The position numbers and the translations under genes were made by a program. Positions 58,001-63,900 of a stretch of 64,000 nt of DNA are shown in pieces (position 1 is the first letter of the stretch; the number at the start of each line of letters is the position of its first letter). Under the pieces are notes generated by a model. That model had not been told where the DNA came from and did no database searches. It worked only from the letters and a program-made list of their open reading frames with translations. Origin of the DNA: Cladorhizidae sp. MBARI D1340-BT2 (taxonomy: Eukaryota > Porifera > Demospongiae > Poecilosclerida > Cladorhizidae); assembly GCA_028752905.1 (NCBI GenBank), contig JAQNBH010000010.1, positions 14,093,984-14,157,983 of the forward strand, given 5' to 3'.

Positions 58001-60123
58001 CACTGACATGTGAGCTTACTCCCAGGAGAACTATTACAGTGATCCAGAGGGTAGAAACACTGACATGTGAGCTTACTCCCAGAGAACTACATATTACAGT
58101 GATCCAGAGGGTAGAAACACTGACATGTGAGCTTACTCCCAGGAGAACTATTACAGTGATCCAGAGGGTAGAAACACTGACATGTGAGCTTACTCCTAGG
58201 AGAACTATTACAGTGATCCAGAGGGTAGAAACACTGACATGTGAGCTTACTCCCAGGAGAACTATTACAGTGATCCAGAGGGTAGAAACACTGACATGTG
58301 AGCTTACTCCCAGGAGAACTATTACAGTGATCCAGGGGGTAGAAACACTGACATGTGAGTTTACTCCCAGGAGAACTATTACAGTGATCCAGAGGGTAGA
58401 AACACTGACATGTGAGCTTACTCCCAGGAGAACTATTACAGTGATCCAGAGGGTAGAAACACTGACATGTGGGCTTACTCCCAGGAGAACTATTACAGTG
58501 ATCCAGAGGGTAGAAACACTGACATGTGGGCTTACTCCCAGGAGAACTATTACAGTGATCCAGGGGGTAGGAGGACTGCTGGTTCACTACCTTAGGGAAG
58601 GATTCAAGCAACGCTGGAACCATTCCTGGAACTACAAAAGCCCGTTCAGGATGGTTAAAAACTGCCCAAGCGAGTTTTAGCATGTATTGGCTGTTTGTTT
58701 GTGTTTTTGACATACCCATTTCGAAATGGAGGTCCCACCAATACACATAGAGTAGTGTAACCCCCCCCCCCCCTCCCTGCCCCCCCCTCCCCGCCCCCCC
58801 AGGTATTCTTCTATGCTTCACGCATGCTTGATGCAGAGTCTTGATGAAAAATTCATCCAACTGGGTGTGGTCTATATTGGTACAGTCTCCTTTCCTTTCC
58901 TACTTGCATAAGAAATCATTTGAAATGAAAAAGACAAGAAGACAGGAAGGAGGTTTCCTCACATCTGGAGTGTGTCCGTAGATCTCCTCCATCACGTTCT
59001 GCTGTGTCTTGGCATAGGCCATTTCTCCTTCTCCCTCGTTGTATATGTAGAAGATGAGGGAGACCAGTTGCGGCTGGGTCACTCGGGACTTTATGGAGAC
59101 CCTTGCGGTCCATGTGTCCCCTAGCGACGATGACTCCAAGAGACTAACAAAGTCTGTATGCAGGGAGAGGGCTGGGAGGGGGCGGGAGGGGAAGGGAGGA
59201 AAAGACAACCAAGAGAAGTATAAAATGTACCAGCGAGCCAACTACACCAGCGAATATACCGGCTAAATACACCCGCCAAATACAACTCCTGGCGAAGTAC
59301 ACCAGCTTCATATTACATGTACATCTTGTACTAGTTGAGATAGCAGCATTCTGCCAAGCTGGGGTGGCATCCAGTGGCTTCAACCACACACATTATACAT
59401 ACACTGTACATGTATTCAGACATACATTGCAGCTAGCCATTAAGGCTACTGATTATAAATGTTAGCTTGCACACATGAACTACTCAACAAGTCTTTTCCC
59501 CCCTTTCTTCTTCGAAGAGAACATCACTCACTCATTTTGGGTACATGTACAGAGAAAATCCGCAATTTAGCGATCATTGCCCATATTGACCATGGGAAAA
59601 CCACTCTCTTGGACACCCTTCTCAGACAAGCGAATGTTTTTCGTGAAAACGAGGTGGTGCCAGAAAGAGTCATGGATTCCTACGATGTATATACTTCGAC
59701 TTATTTTTATCAAAACCCTAGCCCTAGCCCCACCCCAAACCCTAGCCAGGTTCTGCCTTGTGTTAAATGGATGGAACAACAATCCATCTCAAGGCATACA
59801 AGACAATCCTCACTCTCCCTATCAAATAAAAAATTAAAATTAAAATTAAATTTAAATTTAAAAAAATCAAATAAAATAATAAATAAAAGACCACCTTACC
59901 CACAAAGAAGCGCATCCATGCATGTTTTCACACTTACAGCCATCCCTCACGTCACCCCACCCTCACACACACACCATTGTCCAGGATCTCCTGCTGCCCA
60001 AAGCTAGTGCCGTCATGGCGAGTCCAGCCATACTTGGAGAGGTGGTCTCCATGCTCGCAGGTGTGTCGTATGTCAAGCTGCCCAGCACCGTACGTGAACC
60101 ACATGACCCCAGTCACAAGTGAT
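10993..60123 (-). CDS. MOGS: Mannosyl-oligosaccharide glucosidase (ER glucosidase I, GH63), 13 internal exons, partial at both ends
   Basis: The gene encodes ER glucosidase I, a type II membrane enzyme of the ER lumen that trims the terminal alpha-1,2-linked glucose from Glc3Man9GlcNAc2 just after oligosaccharide transfer. Spliced coordinates (all complement) are 60123-59975, 59153-58963, 35144-35094, 34802-34629, 30337-30179, 27534-27449, 26207-26177, 21620-21498, 20995-20900, 17928-17833, 16582-16532, 15210-15139 and 11122-10993. Every junction has AG/GT ends and the reading frame is kept throughout: 1409 bp, about 470 residues. In order, the translation matches my memory of animal GCS1, including [45 protein letters not shown] and [12 protein letters not shown]. 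Vertebrate proteins are about 830 residues, so roughly 150 N-terminal and 200-250 C-terminal residues are outside the window. Introns range from 291 bp to 23.8 kb. No frameshift or stop is seen in any exon, so the gene looks functional here. Family identity is very likely; exact splice sites are inferred by eye. Confidence 0.93.
11130..11468. repeat. About 42-bp minisatellite touching the MOGS exon m acceptor
   Basis: About seven units of CCCCTCACTTCATTCTCCCC plus AACCCCTGTGAGTGGGAACATA, some with a 7-bp insertion. Read on the gene strand each unit contains TGTTCCCACTCACAG, close to the true acceptor TGTATGTTCCTCACAG of exon m. The array continues on the other side of the hAT insertion (13262-13287). 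Confidence 0.9.
11576..13084 (+). pseudogene. hAT transposase, N-terminally truncated and frameshifted
   Basis: The first frame (to 11993) has [18 protein letters not shown], then [13 protein letters not shown], then [14 protein letters not shown], matching the catalytic core of hAT transposases of the ZNF862/DUF4371-like group. A TGA separates it from [20 protein letters not shown] (11997 onward), the conserved TRW motif region. A further frameshift near 12250 leads to the last frame (12245-13084). That frame carries the C-terminal hAT dimerisation domain, with [19 protein letters not shown] and [14 protein letters not shown] sequence, ending at TAA. The N-terminal BED/zinc-finger part is missing, so the copy is dead. 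Confidence 0.82.
13183..13243. repeat. G-run/C-run inverted repeat
   Basis: About 20 G are followed by ACATCCCAGGT and about 26 C. The arms can pair as a G:C hairpin with a 7-nt loop. It lies just inside the right end of the hAT element. Run lengths are probably unreliable in assembly. Confidence 0.7.
13370..14725. repeat. 43-bp minisatellite
   Basis: About 31 copies of CCATAAGGTAAATAATAGCT plus ATGTATTTACCCAGTGTATAATA. Units alternate between TATTTACC and TATTCACC versions in many places, so a two-unit repeat has been amplified. It is AT-rich and lies within MOGS intron l-m. Confidence 0.95.
14726..15138. other. Intron sequence with poly-G run
   Basis: The stretch contains a G-run (about 14935-14957), short AC-rich segments and otherwise unassigned intron sequence up to the exon l donor. 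Confidence 0.5.
15139..15210 (-). CDS. MOGS: MOGS exon l
   Basis: This 72-bp phase-0 exon encodes [20 protein letters not shown] then LNPK, matching the G.L..(S/T)YRWRGR.......LNPK motif. The acceptor is GACCCTCCCAG and the donor AAG|GTGAGT. A 43-bp minisatellite begins about 80 bp upstream of the acceptor. Confidence 0.93.
15255..16205. repeat. 43-bp minisatellite with 36-bp short variants
   Basis: About 23 units of CATCCTTATATGGTAGGAAC plus ACTGCCCTGAGCAGAGCAGTGCA. Several units lack the AGTGCAG-like end. The unit contains the inverted pair CTGCCCTGAGCAGAGCAG. It lies just upstream of the exon l acceptor on the gene strand. Confidence 0.93.
16206..16531. other. Intron k-l remainder
   Basis: Unique intron sequence with a C-rich run near 16444-16463. 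No other feature is seen. Confidence 0.4.
16532..16582 (-). CDS. MOGS: MOGS exon k (51 bp)
   Basis: The exon encodes [17 protein letters not shown], matching the L.....PRL..WF.W...(S/T)Q helix of GCS1. The acceptor is GTATCTGCAG and the donor CAA|GTGCGT. It is phase 0 on both sides, giving an in-frame join with exons j and l. Confidence 0.88.
16745..17335. repeat. Nested CATCCACTGCCACTGCAA repeats
   Basis: Short units (ACATCCACTGCCACTGCA and variants) make up the left half. The right half repeats a composite block of about 96 bp three times (CCAATGTGGACTGCAACATC and following). Open frames arise on both strands from the repeat. Confidence 0.85.
17520..17705. repeat. 22-bp minisatellite
   Basis: Units of CTGCCTGCTGTGGCTCCAGC plus AG, about eight copies with TGACTCC variants. 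CAG/CTG-rich and self-complementary (CAGCAGCTG). Confidence 0.85.
17833..17928 (-). CDS. MOGS: MOGS exon j
   Basis: This 96-bp phase-0 exon encodes [20 protein letters not shown] and [12 protein letters not shown]. It matches the EF..Q....ANPPTL.L.......L segment that follows GDEAR.RVP in the family. The acceptor is GGTCTGCAG and the donor ATG|GTGAGA. Confidence 0.92.
17929..18814. other. Intron i-j, right part
   Basis: Unassigned sequence. A 54-bp segment beginning AAGTTAAGAACAAATCTCTA is tandemly duplicated exactly (18199-18252 and 18253-18306). No coding signal is supported. Confidence 0.55.
18815..19848. repeat. 36-bp minisatellite
   Basis: About 29 copies of CCACCACACAACTATGCTCA plus CACCTGGTGTAGTCCT or ...CCA. 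Two unit types (GTCCTCC and GTCCACC) are interspersed. Each unit holds ACACCTGGTGT, an inverted repeat with a one-base centre. All frames on both strands stay open because 36 is a multiple of 3. Confidence 0.96.
19991..20118. mobile_element. Small MITE with about 34-bp inverted ends
   Basis: The left arm 19991-20025 (ATATAGACCACAACCAG...CCTTTACCA) and the complement of the right arm 20085-20118 (ATGTAGACCACAACCAGGTG...CCCTTTACCA) match at most positions. The element is about 128 bp and non-coding. Related ends (GGTAAAGGGTC, GTGGTCTA) occur near 10290, 10338, 36859, 58868 and 60126. Confidence 0.75.
20186..20450. repeat. (CTA)n microsatellite with TATATGTACTA interruptions
   Basis: Trinucleotide CTA repeats interrupted by ATATGTACTA blocks. 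Confidence 0.93.
20630..20893. repeat. 39-bp minisatellite containing the MOGS exon i donor sequence
   Basis: About six and a half copies of ACCTTGGGGCGTTAGTCCCG plus TGCACCCGAGACCATGCTC. On the gene strand every unit contains CCAAGGTGAGCATG. The real donor of exon i (CCTAAG|GTGAGCATG, ending at 20900) sits at the array edge and shares this sequence. Confidence 0.92.
20900..20995 (-). CDS. MOGS: MOGS exon i (acidic active-site segment)
   Basis: This 96-bp exon encodes 32 residues: [20 protein letters not shown], then [12 protein letters not shown]. The [13 protein letters not shown] block is conserved in GCS1 and carries acidic residues of the catalytic pocket. The acceptor is GTTTGTAG. The donor CCTAAG|GTGAGCATG is the seed of the neighbouring 39-bp array, which repeats CAAGGTGAGCATG in each unit. 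Confidence 0.95.
20996..21497. other. Intron h-i
   Basis: 502 bp of pyrimidine-rich intron with a C-run at about 21319-21342. No other feature is seen. Confidence 0.5.
21498..21620 (-). CDS. MOGS: MOGS exon h (core catalytic-domain motif)
   Basis: This 123-bp phase-0 exon encodes 41 residues, including [20 protein letters not shown]. That is the best-known signature of eukaryotic GH63 glucosidase I and forms part of the active-site pocket. It ends HWDTSIAK. The acceptor GTGCGTGTAG lies next to an AC-rich low-complexity stretch. The donor AAG|GTTCCA departs from the usual GTRAGT, but the join to DVVAHWL in exon i is exactly what the family requires. Confidence 0.95.
21621..22060. repeat. AC/CATG-rich low-complexity tract
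   Basis: Irregular CA-repeats mixed with ACATGCATG palindromes. The open frames on both strands are compositional artefacts. Confidence 0.85.
22235..23363. repeat. 29-bp minisatellite, left part
   Basis: About 40 copies of GAGTGTTTCACCCAGGTGTG plus CATAAATAA, with 27-bp units lacking two C. It is the same family as 24559-25838 and is split by an inserted element. Confidence 0.95.
23364..24558. mobile_element. 1.2-kb inverted-repeat element inserted in a minisatellite
   Basis: The ends CAGACCTGCCAAC (23364-23376) and GTTGGCAGGTCTG (24546-24558) are perfect 13-bp inverted repeats. TAAGAG directly flanks both ends (23358-23363 and 24559-24564), fitting a 6-bp target duplication, although the target is itself repetitive. 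Subterminal TCTCCAGAT motifs occur near both ends. An open frame (23394-23765, 123 codons) has no recognised domain. It is probably a non-autonomous DNA transposon; the superfamily is not assigned. Confidence 0.78.
24559..25838. repeat. 29-bp minisatellite, right part
   Basis: About 45 copies of the same GAGTGTTTCACCCAGGTGTG unit, resuming immediately after the inserted element. Unit variants here (TTCCACC, TTCAACAGG) are more diverse than on the left. Confidence 0.95.
25970..26102. repeat. 33-bp tandem repeat, four copies
   Basis: Units of CACCTCTACTAATGCCCTAG plus CCCTAGCTGCAGC. Confidence 0.9.
26177..26207 (-). CDS. MOGS: MOGS exon g (31-bp microexon)
   Basis: A 31-bp exon joined to exon f restores the frame and reads [11 protein letters not shown], leading directly into [14 protein letters not shown] of exon h. 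The acceptor is TTGCCTGCAG and the donor GTG|GTAAGT, both strong. The residues themselves are poorly conserved in the family, so support comes from splice signals, frame and the expected length of this linker. Confidence 0.72.
26365..26495. repeat. GTTACACATAGT-type short repeats
   Basis: Irregular 12-15 bp units with GTTACACCTAG and GTTACACATAG variants in MOGS intron f-g. Confidence 0.75.
26860..27290. repeat. 24-bp minisatellite containing TAGGGTTAGGG
   Basis: About eleven regular copies of GCCAGGGCAGTAGCTAGGGT plus TAGG lie at about 27010-27285, preceded by degenerate copies from 26860. Each unit includes two telomere-like TTAGGG/TAGGG motifs and three GGG runs. Confidence 0.93.
27449..27534 (-). 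CDS. MOGS: MOGS exon f
   Basis: This 86-bp exon reads [20 protein letters not shown], preceded by GFDEPEVA. It corresponds to the (A)LS.LLGGIGYFYG motif that opens the (alpha/alpha)6 catalytic domain of GH63 enzymes. The acceptor is GTGATGCAG and the donor AA|GTAAGT, leaving a split codon (phase 2). Confidence 0.92.
27630..27825. repeat. GGAGGAGAGTGGGNRTG repeats
   Basis: Alternating short units of GGGAGGAGAGTGGGCATGAC and GGAGTGGCAGGTTAGGAGAG. Purine-rich on the plus strand. Confidence 0.8.
28075..28165. repeat. Simple repeats: TAT, GA and poly-C
   Basis: (TTA)n at 28077-28092, G-rich then (GA)n, then a C-run at about 28144-28160. Confidence 0.85.
28265..29815. repeat. 24-bp self-complementary minisatellite
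   Basis: About 64 copies of AGCAAGGGCTGTATATACAT plus GTAC. Each unit has the arms CTGTA...TACAG around TATACATG, so every unit can fold. Variants TATGTAC and TATACAC cluster at the two ends. Several frames on both strands stay open for over 500 codons; these are not proteins. Confidence 0.97.
30179..30337 (-). CDS. MOGS: MOGS exon e
   Basis: This 159-bp phase-0 exon encodes 53 residues, starting [18 protein letters not shown] and ending with [14 protein letters not shown]. It matches the QVT...P...E.VFESG strand and the F...FE..F.L linker helix of GCS1. The acceptor is GTTCCTCAG and the donor AAG|GTGAGG. Confidence 0.9.
30548..33045. repeat. 23/24-bp GA-rich minisatellite
   Basis: About 106 copies of GGAGAGAGTGAGGGTGTGGC plus AGA, with GGGG and GTGACAG variants. 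Shortened GTGCAGAGGAGAGTGTGAGG variants recur near 31925, 32040, 32530 and 32785. The plus strand is strongly purine-biased. Confidence 0.96.
33125..33570. repeat. 35-bp minisatellite with 26-bp short units
   Basis: Units of CAGTAGCAACTGCCACTAGT plus GAAGGAGGCCTTGCA. Units lacking GGCCTTGCA recur at about 33267, 33397 and 33527, spaced about 130 bp, which shows a four-unit higher-order block. Confidence 0.93.
33743..33795. repeat. Perfect 23-bp inverted repeat (hairpin) in a dispersed element
   Basis: The arms ACTAGATGCTCTAGCCTTCA.. (33743-33765) and its complement (33773-33795) flank TTATTCC. Weaker outer arms (ATAATCACCTT, ACTTCAA) extend the fold. It shares sequence with the hairpin family at 34270 and 60500. 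Confidence 0.9.
33885..34060. repeat. (TAG)n microsatellite
   Basis: TAG repeats interrupted by AGAAGAAG blocks, followed by (TTA)n. The poly-leucine and poly-valine frames are artefacts. Confidence 0.95.
34150..34360 (+). repeat. Dispersed repeat with hammerhead-like hairpin core
   Basis: The stretch has GGTTCACGTGTGCTGAGGTG, then GTGAGCTAGCTACTGGTACA, then CTGATGA (34277-34283), a stem GGCTAGA/TCTAGTC (34285-34301), GAAA (34302-34305) and CGTC. A second full-length relative lies on the minus strand at 60440-60650 and a partial one at 33743-33875. The order CTGATGA-stem-GAAA-GTC recalls a hammerhead ribozyme core, but an extra A before the stem and the lack of clear stems I and III argue against activity. 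Confidence 0.5.
34375..34625. repeat. ACACATACATG low-complexity tract
   Basis: Irregular AC/ATAC/CATG repeats adjoining the donor of exon d. Confidence 0.85.
34629..34802 (-). CDS. MOGS: MOGS exon d
   Basis: This 174-bp phase-0 exon encodes 58 residues: [20 protein letters not shown], a basic stretch, and [10 protein letters not shown]...NFIAYQ. It lines up with the segment of vertebrate GCS1 that contains the N..F....P....LT..VK and LPG motifs before the linker strand. The acceptor is CTGTTGCAG and the donor CAG|GTACAC. Intron c-d (291 bp) is the shortest in the locus and free of arrays. Confidence 0.88.
35094..35144 (-). CDS. MOGS: MOGS exon c (51 bp)
   Basis: This small phase-0 exon encodes 17 residues, [17 protein letters not shown]. 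It continues the YGHT...F(R) segment of the GCS1 lumenal domain. The acceptor TTTTTCTGCAG is strong and the donor is ACG|GTACGC. It would be hard to find by ORF search alone; it is supported by frame continuity with exons b and d. Confidence 0.85.
35290..36150. repeat. Tandem array derived from the hairpin family
   Basis: Units GGAATAATGATGAAGGCTAG plus ATGCTTTAGCCTTCGTCA alternate with shorter units lacking the CCTTCGTCA end. The unit is the loop and arms of the same dispersed hairpin. The flanks at 35270-35285 (ATGTTTCAGCTAGATGC) and 36138-36150 (GCTAGCTGAAACATGG) are inverted copies of each other, so the array grew inside a fold-back element. Confidence 0.8.
36151..37504. other. Intron b-c, unique left part
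   Basis: About 1.35 kb without a recognised gene, RNA or repeat. A GGTAAAGGGTCA motif of the MITE-like family occurs at 36859. The minus-strand open frame 36837-37097 has no support. Confidence 0.45.
37505..58572. repeat. 57-bp minisatellite, about 370 copies (21 kb), with higher-order blocks
   Basis: The unit is GAGCTTACTCCCAGGAGAAC plus TATTACAGTGATCCAGAGGG plus TAGAAACACTGACATGT. It fills nearly all of MOGS intron b-c. Marker variants recur: a 42-bp short unit (GAGCTTAGAAGTATTACAG) near 39573, 41390, 45208, 46168, 47363 and 48493; CTCACTCACAGG near 38492, 39405, 40252, 41219 and later; and CTCCTAGGAGAACTACACTATTAC at 52148, 53293 and 54726. Because 57 is divisible by 3 and the unit lacks stops in several frames, open frames of up to 1154 codons occur on both strands. 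They encode only a 19-residue repeat and are not supported as genes. Confidence 0.97.
58573..58962. other. Intron b-c, right edge
   Basis: Unique sequence between the array and exon b, with a C-run (58761-58771 and beyond). GTGTGGTCTATATTGG at 58865 resembles the MITE end at 20105. Confidence 0.5.
58963..59153 (-). CDS. MOGS: MOGS exon b
   Basis: This 191-bp exon encodes 64 residues: [10 protein letters not shown], then [13 protein letters not shown], then [16 protein letters not shown], ending in YGHTPD. It matches the beta-sandwich segment of GCS1 with W..R V..., LVSLFFY and the (S/Y)GHT motif. The acceptor is CTGCATACAG and the donor is GAT|GTGAGG. It ends in phase 0. The intron that follows is 23.8 kb long and holds the 57-bp minisatellite. 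Confidence 0.92.
59154..59974. other. MOGS intron a-b
   Basis: This 821-bp intron carries diverged CGCCAAATACACC-like short repeats (59225-59305), the antisense BipA-like exon, a CCCTAGCC-rich stretch (59715-59745) and an A-rich tract (59826-59890). Confidence 0.6.
59553..59686 (+). CDS. Orphan exon-like fragment of a BipA/TypA translational GTPase, antisense in MOGS intron
   Basis: About 44 residues resemble the N-terminus of the BipA/TypA ribosome-associated GTPase. They comprise [16 protein letters not shown] (the P-loop / G1 motif A-H-I-D-H-G-K-T), then [15 protein letters not shown], then ERVMDS. The ERVMDS(N)D ending is specific to BipA; EF-G, EF-2, LepA/GUF1 and EFL1 differ at this point. 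The fragment is bounded by possible splice sites: ACATGTACAG before it, and GTATAT straight after ...MDSYD, where BipA would continue into LERERGIT. The open frame extends left to an ATG at 59459 and right into unrelated low-complexity sequence to 60007. No second exon is seen to the window end. It could be one exon of a nested gene, a retained fragment of a transferred or organelle-derived gene, or a pseudogene. Homology is confident; function is unknown. Confidence 0.6.
59975..60123 (-). CDS. MOGS: MOGS exon a (first visible exon)
   Basis: This 149-bp exon encodes about 49 residues of the N-terminal lumenal domain, including [27 protein letters not shown] and [10 protein letters not shown]. 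These correspond to the conserved RHTCEQGD...YGW..HDG..FG block of animal glucosidase I. The acceptor is CTTTACCAG and the donor reads AATG|GTGTGTG. It begins with the last base of a split codon and ends one base into the next codon, which the following exon completes to GAC. Upstream exons with the start codon and transmembrane anchor must lie beyond the 21-bp array that fills 60905-64000. Confidence 0.9.
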
Positions 60124-60439
60124 CTGGTAAAGGGTTAAAAAATACAAACACCCATTAGGAGTATACATGCATGTCTGCCTCTTTTTAACAAGAATAACAA
60201 CAGAAATAATTAATAATAACAACAACAATTAATAATAATGTGATGGCTTATGCTTCCTCTATTATCGCACCTATTTACACATGCACACTCAATGTGCAGG
60301 TGTGGTTGCTAGGGAAGCTCATGTTGGTTATGGTTGCGCTCAAGACGGTCGAGTTTCTGTTGATCAATATGAGTTTGTAGTTTTATTTCATTATCGCCCC
60401 AGCAACGCCAGGAGACCTTGGTCGTTATAATATTAATAA

Positions 60440-60650
60440 TATTACTATAACGAACTCTCAGTTGACATCCCGACACGATGATAATCAACTTAAACTTGTT
60501 CTCACTCGACCTTTCCACTAGACCATCTAGTCTTCACAAGATGCTAAGACTCACATGAGCTTCTTATGTACCAGTAGCTAGCTATCCACCATGTGATGTA
60601 AACCACACCCAGATGCACGCGTCCAGCACGTGAACCGGATGTGGCAAAAT
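60440..60650 (-). repeat. Second copy of the dispersed hairpin element
   Basis: Read on the minus strand it follows the same order as 34150-34360: GGTTCACGTG, GGTGTGGTTTACATCACATG, AGCTAGCTACTGGTACAT and TTAGCATCT. A stem ACTAGA-TGG-TCTAGT then leads into GGAAAGGTC, and finally GTCAACTGAGAGTTCG, shared with 33855-33870. The stem is conserved in pairing although its bases differ. Confidence 0.7.
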
Positions 60651-60897
60651 CAACACCAATAGAAATTAAAATATAATATATAATTATTAATATATAATAA
60701 ATATAACACAACAAAGAAGAAATTGCCCTATACGTTAATTAAAACGTTAATTAAATACTTGCTTTTAATACTCATTTACACTACTACCACAACATGTTAA
60801 GATAACGATAAATAATTAAATATTAAAATAAAATTATTAGATAAACTTTTGCCATTCCCAGCTCTACCACGCTTCGTCCCTACATGTAACTACATGC
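60651..60897. other. AT-rich intron sequence
   Basis: AT-rich sequence with repeated AATTAAATA-like words. No gene is seen. Confidence 0.5.
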
Positions 60898-60904
60898 ATG
60901 TGCA

Positions 60905-63900
60905 GTGAAAGCCATGGAAACACTCAGCTTGACCATGGAAACACTCAGCTAGAGCATGGAAACACTCGGCTAGACCATGGAAACACTCGGCTAGACCATG
61001 GAAACACTCGGCTAGACCATGGAAACACTCGGCTAGACCATGGAAACACTCGGCTAGACCATGGAAACACTCGGCTAGACCATGGAAACACTCAGCTAGA
61101 CCATGGAAACACTCAGCTAGACCATGGAAACACTCAGCTAGACCATGGAAACACTCAGCTAGACCATGGAAACACTCAGCTAGACCATGGAAACACTCAG
61201 CTAGACCATGGAAACACTCAGCTAGACCATGGAAACACTCAGCTAGACCATGGAAACACTCAGCTAGACCATGGAAACACTCAGCTAGACCATGGAAACA
61301 CACAGCTAGACCATGGAAACACTCAGCTAGACCATGGAAACACTCAGCTAGAGCATGGAAACACTCAGCTAGACCATGGAAACACTCAGCTAGAGCATGG
61401 AAACACTCAGCTAGAGCATGGAAACACTTAGCTTGACCATGGAAACACTCAGCTAGACCACACTCAGCTAGACAATGGAGACACTCAGCTAGACCATGGA
61501 AACACTCAGCTAGACCATGGAAACACTCAGCTAGACCATGGAAACACTCAGCTAGACCATGGAAACACTCAGCTAGAGCATGGAAACACTCAGCTTGACC
61601 ATGGAAACACTCAGCTAGACCATGGAAACACTCAGCTAGACCATGGAAACACTCAGCTAGACCATGGAAACACTCAGCTAGACCATGGAAACACTCAGCT
61701 AGACCATGGAAACACTCAGCTAGACCATGGAAACACTCAGCTAGACCATGGAAACACTCAGCTAGACCATGGAAACACTCAGCTAGACCATGGAAACACT
61801 CAGCTAGACCATGGAAACGCTCAGCTAGACCATGGAAACACTCAGCTAGAGCATGGAAACACTCAGCTAGACCATGGAAACACTCAGCTTGACCATGGAA
61901 ACACTCAGCTAGACCATGGAAACACTCAGCTTGACCATGGAAACACTCAGCTAGACCATGGAAACACTCAGCTTGACCATGGAAACACTCAGCTAGACCA
62001 TGGAAACACTCAGCTAGACCATGGAAACACTCAGCTAGACCATGGAAACACTCAGCTAGACCATGGAAACACTCAGCTAGACCATGGAAACACTCAGCTA
62101 GACCATGGAAACACTCAGCTAGACCATGGAAACACTCAGCCAGACCATGGAAACACTCAGCTAGACCATGGAAACAAACAGCTAGACCATGGAAACACTC
62201 AGCTAGAGCATGGAAGCACTCAGCTAGAGCATGGAAACACTCAGCTAGACCATGAAAACACTCAGCTAGGCCATGGAAACACTCAGCTAGGCCATGGAAA
62301 CACTCAACTAGACCATGGAAACACTCAGCTAGACCATGGAAACACTCAGCTAGACCATGGAAACACTCAGCTAGACCATGGAAACACTCAGCTAGACCAT
62401 GGAAACACTCAGCTAGACCATGGAAACACTCAGCTAGACCATGGAAACACTCAGCTAGAGCATGGAAACACTCAGCTAGACCATGGAAACACTCAGCTAG
62501 ACCATGGAAACACTCAGCTAGATCATGGAAACACTCGGCTTGACCATGGAAACACTCAGCTAGACCATGGAAACACTCAGCTTGACCATGGAAACACTCA
62601 GCTAGACCATGGAAACACTCAGCTAGACCATGGAAACACTCAGCTAGAGCATGGAAACACTCAGCTAGACCATGGAAACTCTCAGCTAGACAATGGAAAC
62701 ACTCAGCTAGACCATGGAAACACTCAGCTAGACCATGGAAACACTCAGCTAGACCATGGAAACACTCAGCTAGACCATGGAAACACTCAGCTAGACCATG
62801 GAAACACTCAGCTAGACCATGGAAACACTCAGCTAGACCATAGAAACACTCAGCTAGACAATGGAAACACTCAGCTAGACCATGGAAACACTCAGCTAGA
62901 TCATGGAAACACTCAGCTAGAGCATGGAAACACTCAGCTAGACCATAGAAACACTCGGCTAGACCATGGAAACACTCAGCTAGACCATGGAAACACTCAG
63001 CTAGACCATGGAAACACTCAGCTAGAGCATGGAAACACTCGGCTAGACCATGGAAACACTCAGCTAGAGCATGGAAACACTCAGCTAGACCATGGAAACA
63101 CTCAGCTAGACCATGGAAACACTCAGCTAGAGCATGGAAACACTCAGCTAGAGCATGGAAACACTTAGCTTGACCATGGAAACACTCAGCTAGACCACAC
63201 TCAGCTAGACCATGGAGACACTCAGCTAGACCATGGAAACACTCAGCTAGACCATGGAAACACTCAGCTAGACCATGGAAACACTCAGCTAGAGCATGGA
63301 AACACTCAGCTTGACCATGGAAACACTCAGCTAGACCATGGAAACACTCAGCTTGACCATGGAAACACTCAGCTAGACCATGGAAACACTCAGCTAGACC
63401 ATGGAAACACTCAGCTAGACCATGGAAACACTCAGCTAGACCATGGAAACACTCAGCTAGACCATGGAAACACTCAGCTTGACCATGGAAACACTCAGCT
63501 AGACCATGGAAACACTCAGCTAGACCATGAAAACGCTCCTTGGAAACACTCAGCTAGACCATGGAAACACTCAGCTAGACCATGGAAACACTCAGCTTGA
63601 CAATGGAAACACTCAGCTAGAGCATGGAAACACTCAGCTAGACCATGGAAACACTCAGCTTGACCATGGAAACACTCAGCTAGACCATGGAAACACTCGG
63701 CTTGACCATGGAAACACTCAGCTAGACCATGGAAACACTCAGCTAGACCATGGAAACACTCGGCTTGACCATGGAAACACTCAGCTAGACCATGGAAACA
63801 CTCAGCTAGATCATGGAAACACTCGGCTTGACCATGGAAACACTCAGCTAGACCATGGAAACACTCAGCTAGAACATGGAAACAAACAGCTAGACCATGG

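Noticed and set aside
59553..59686. Bacterial contamination as the source of the BipA-like segment
   Set aside because: It lies between two MOGS exons on one contiguous sequence and is bounded by splice-like signals. No other bacterial gene is near.
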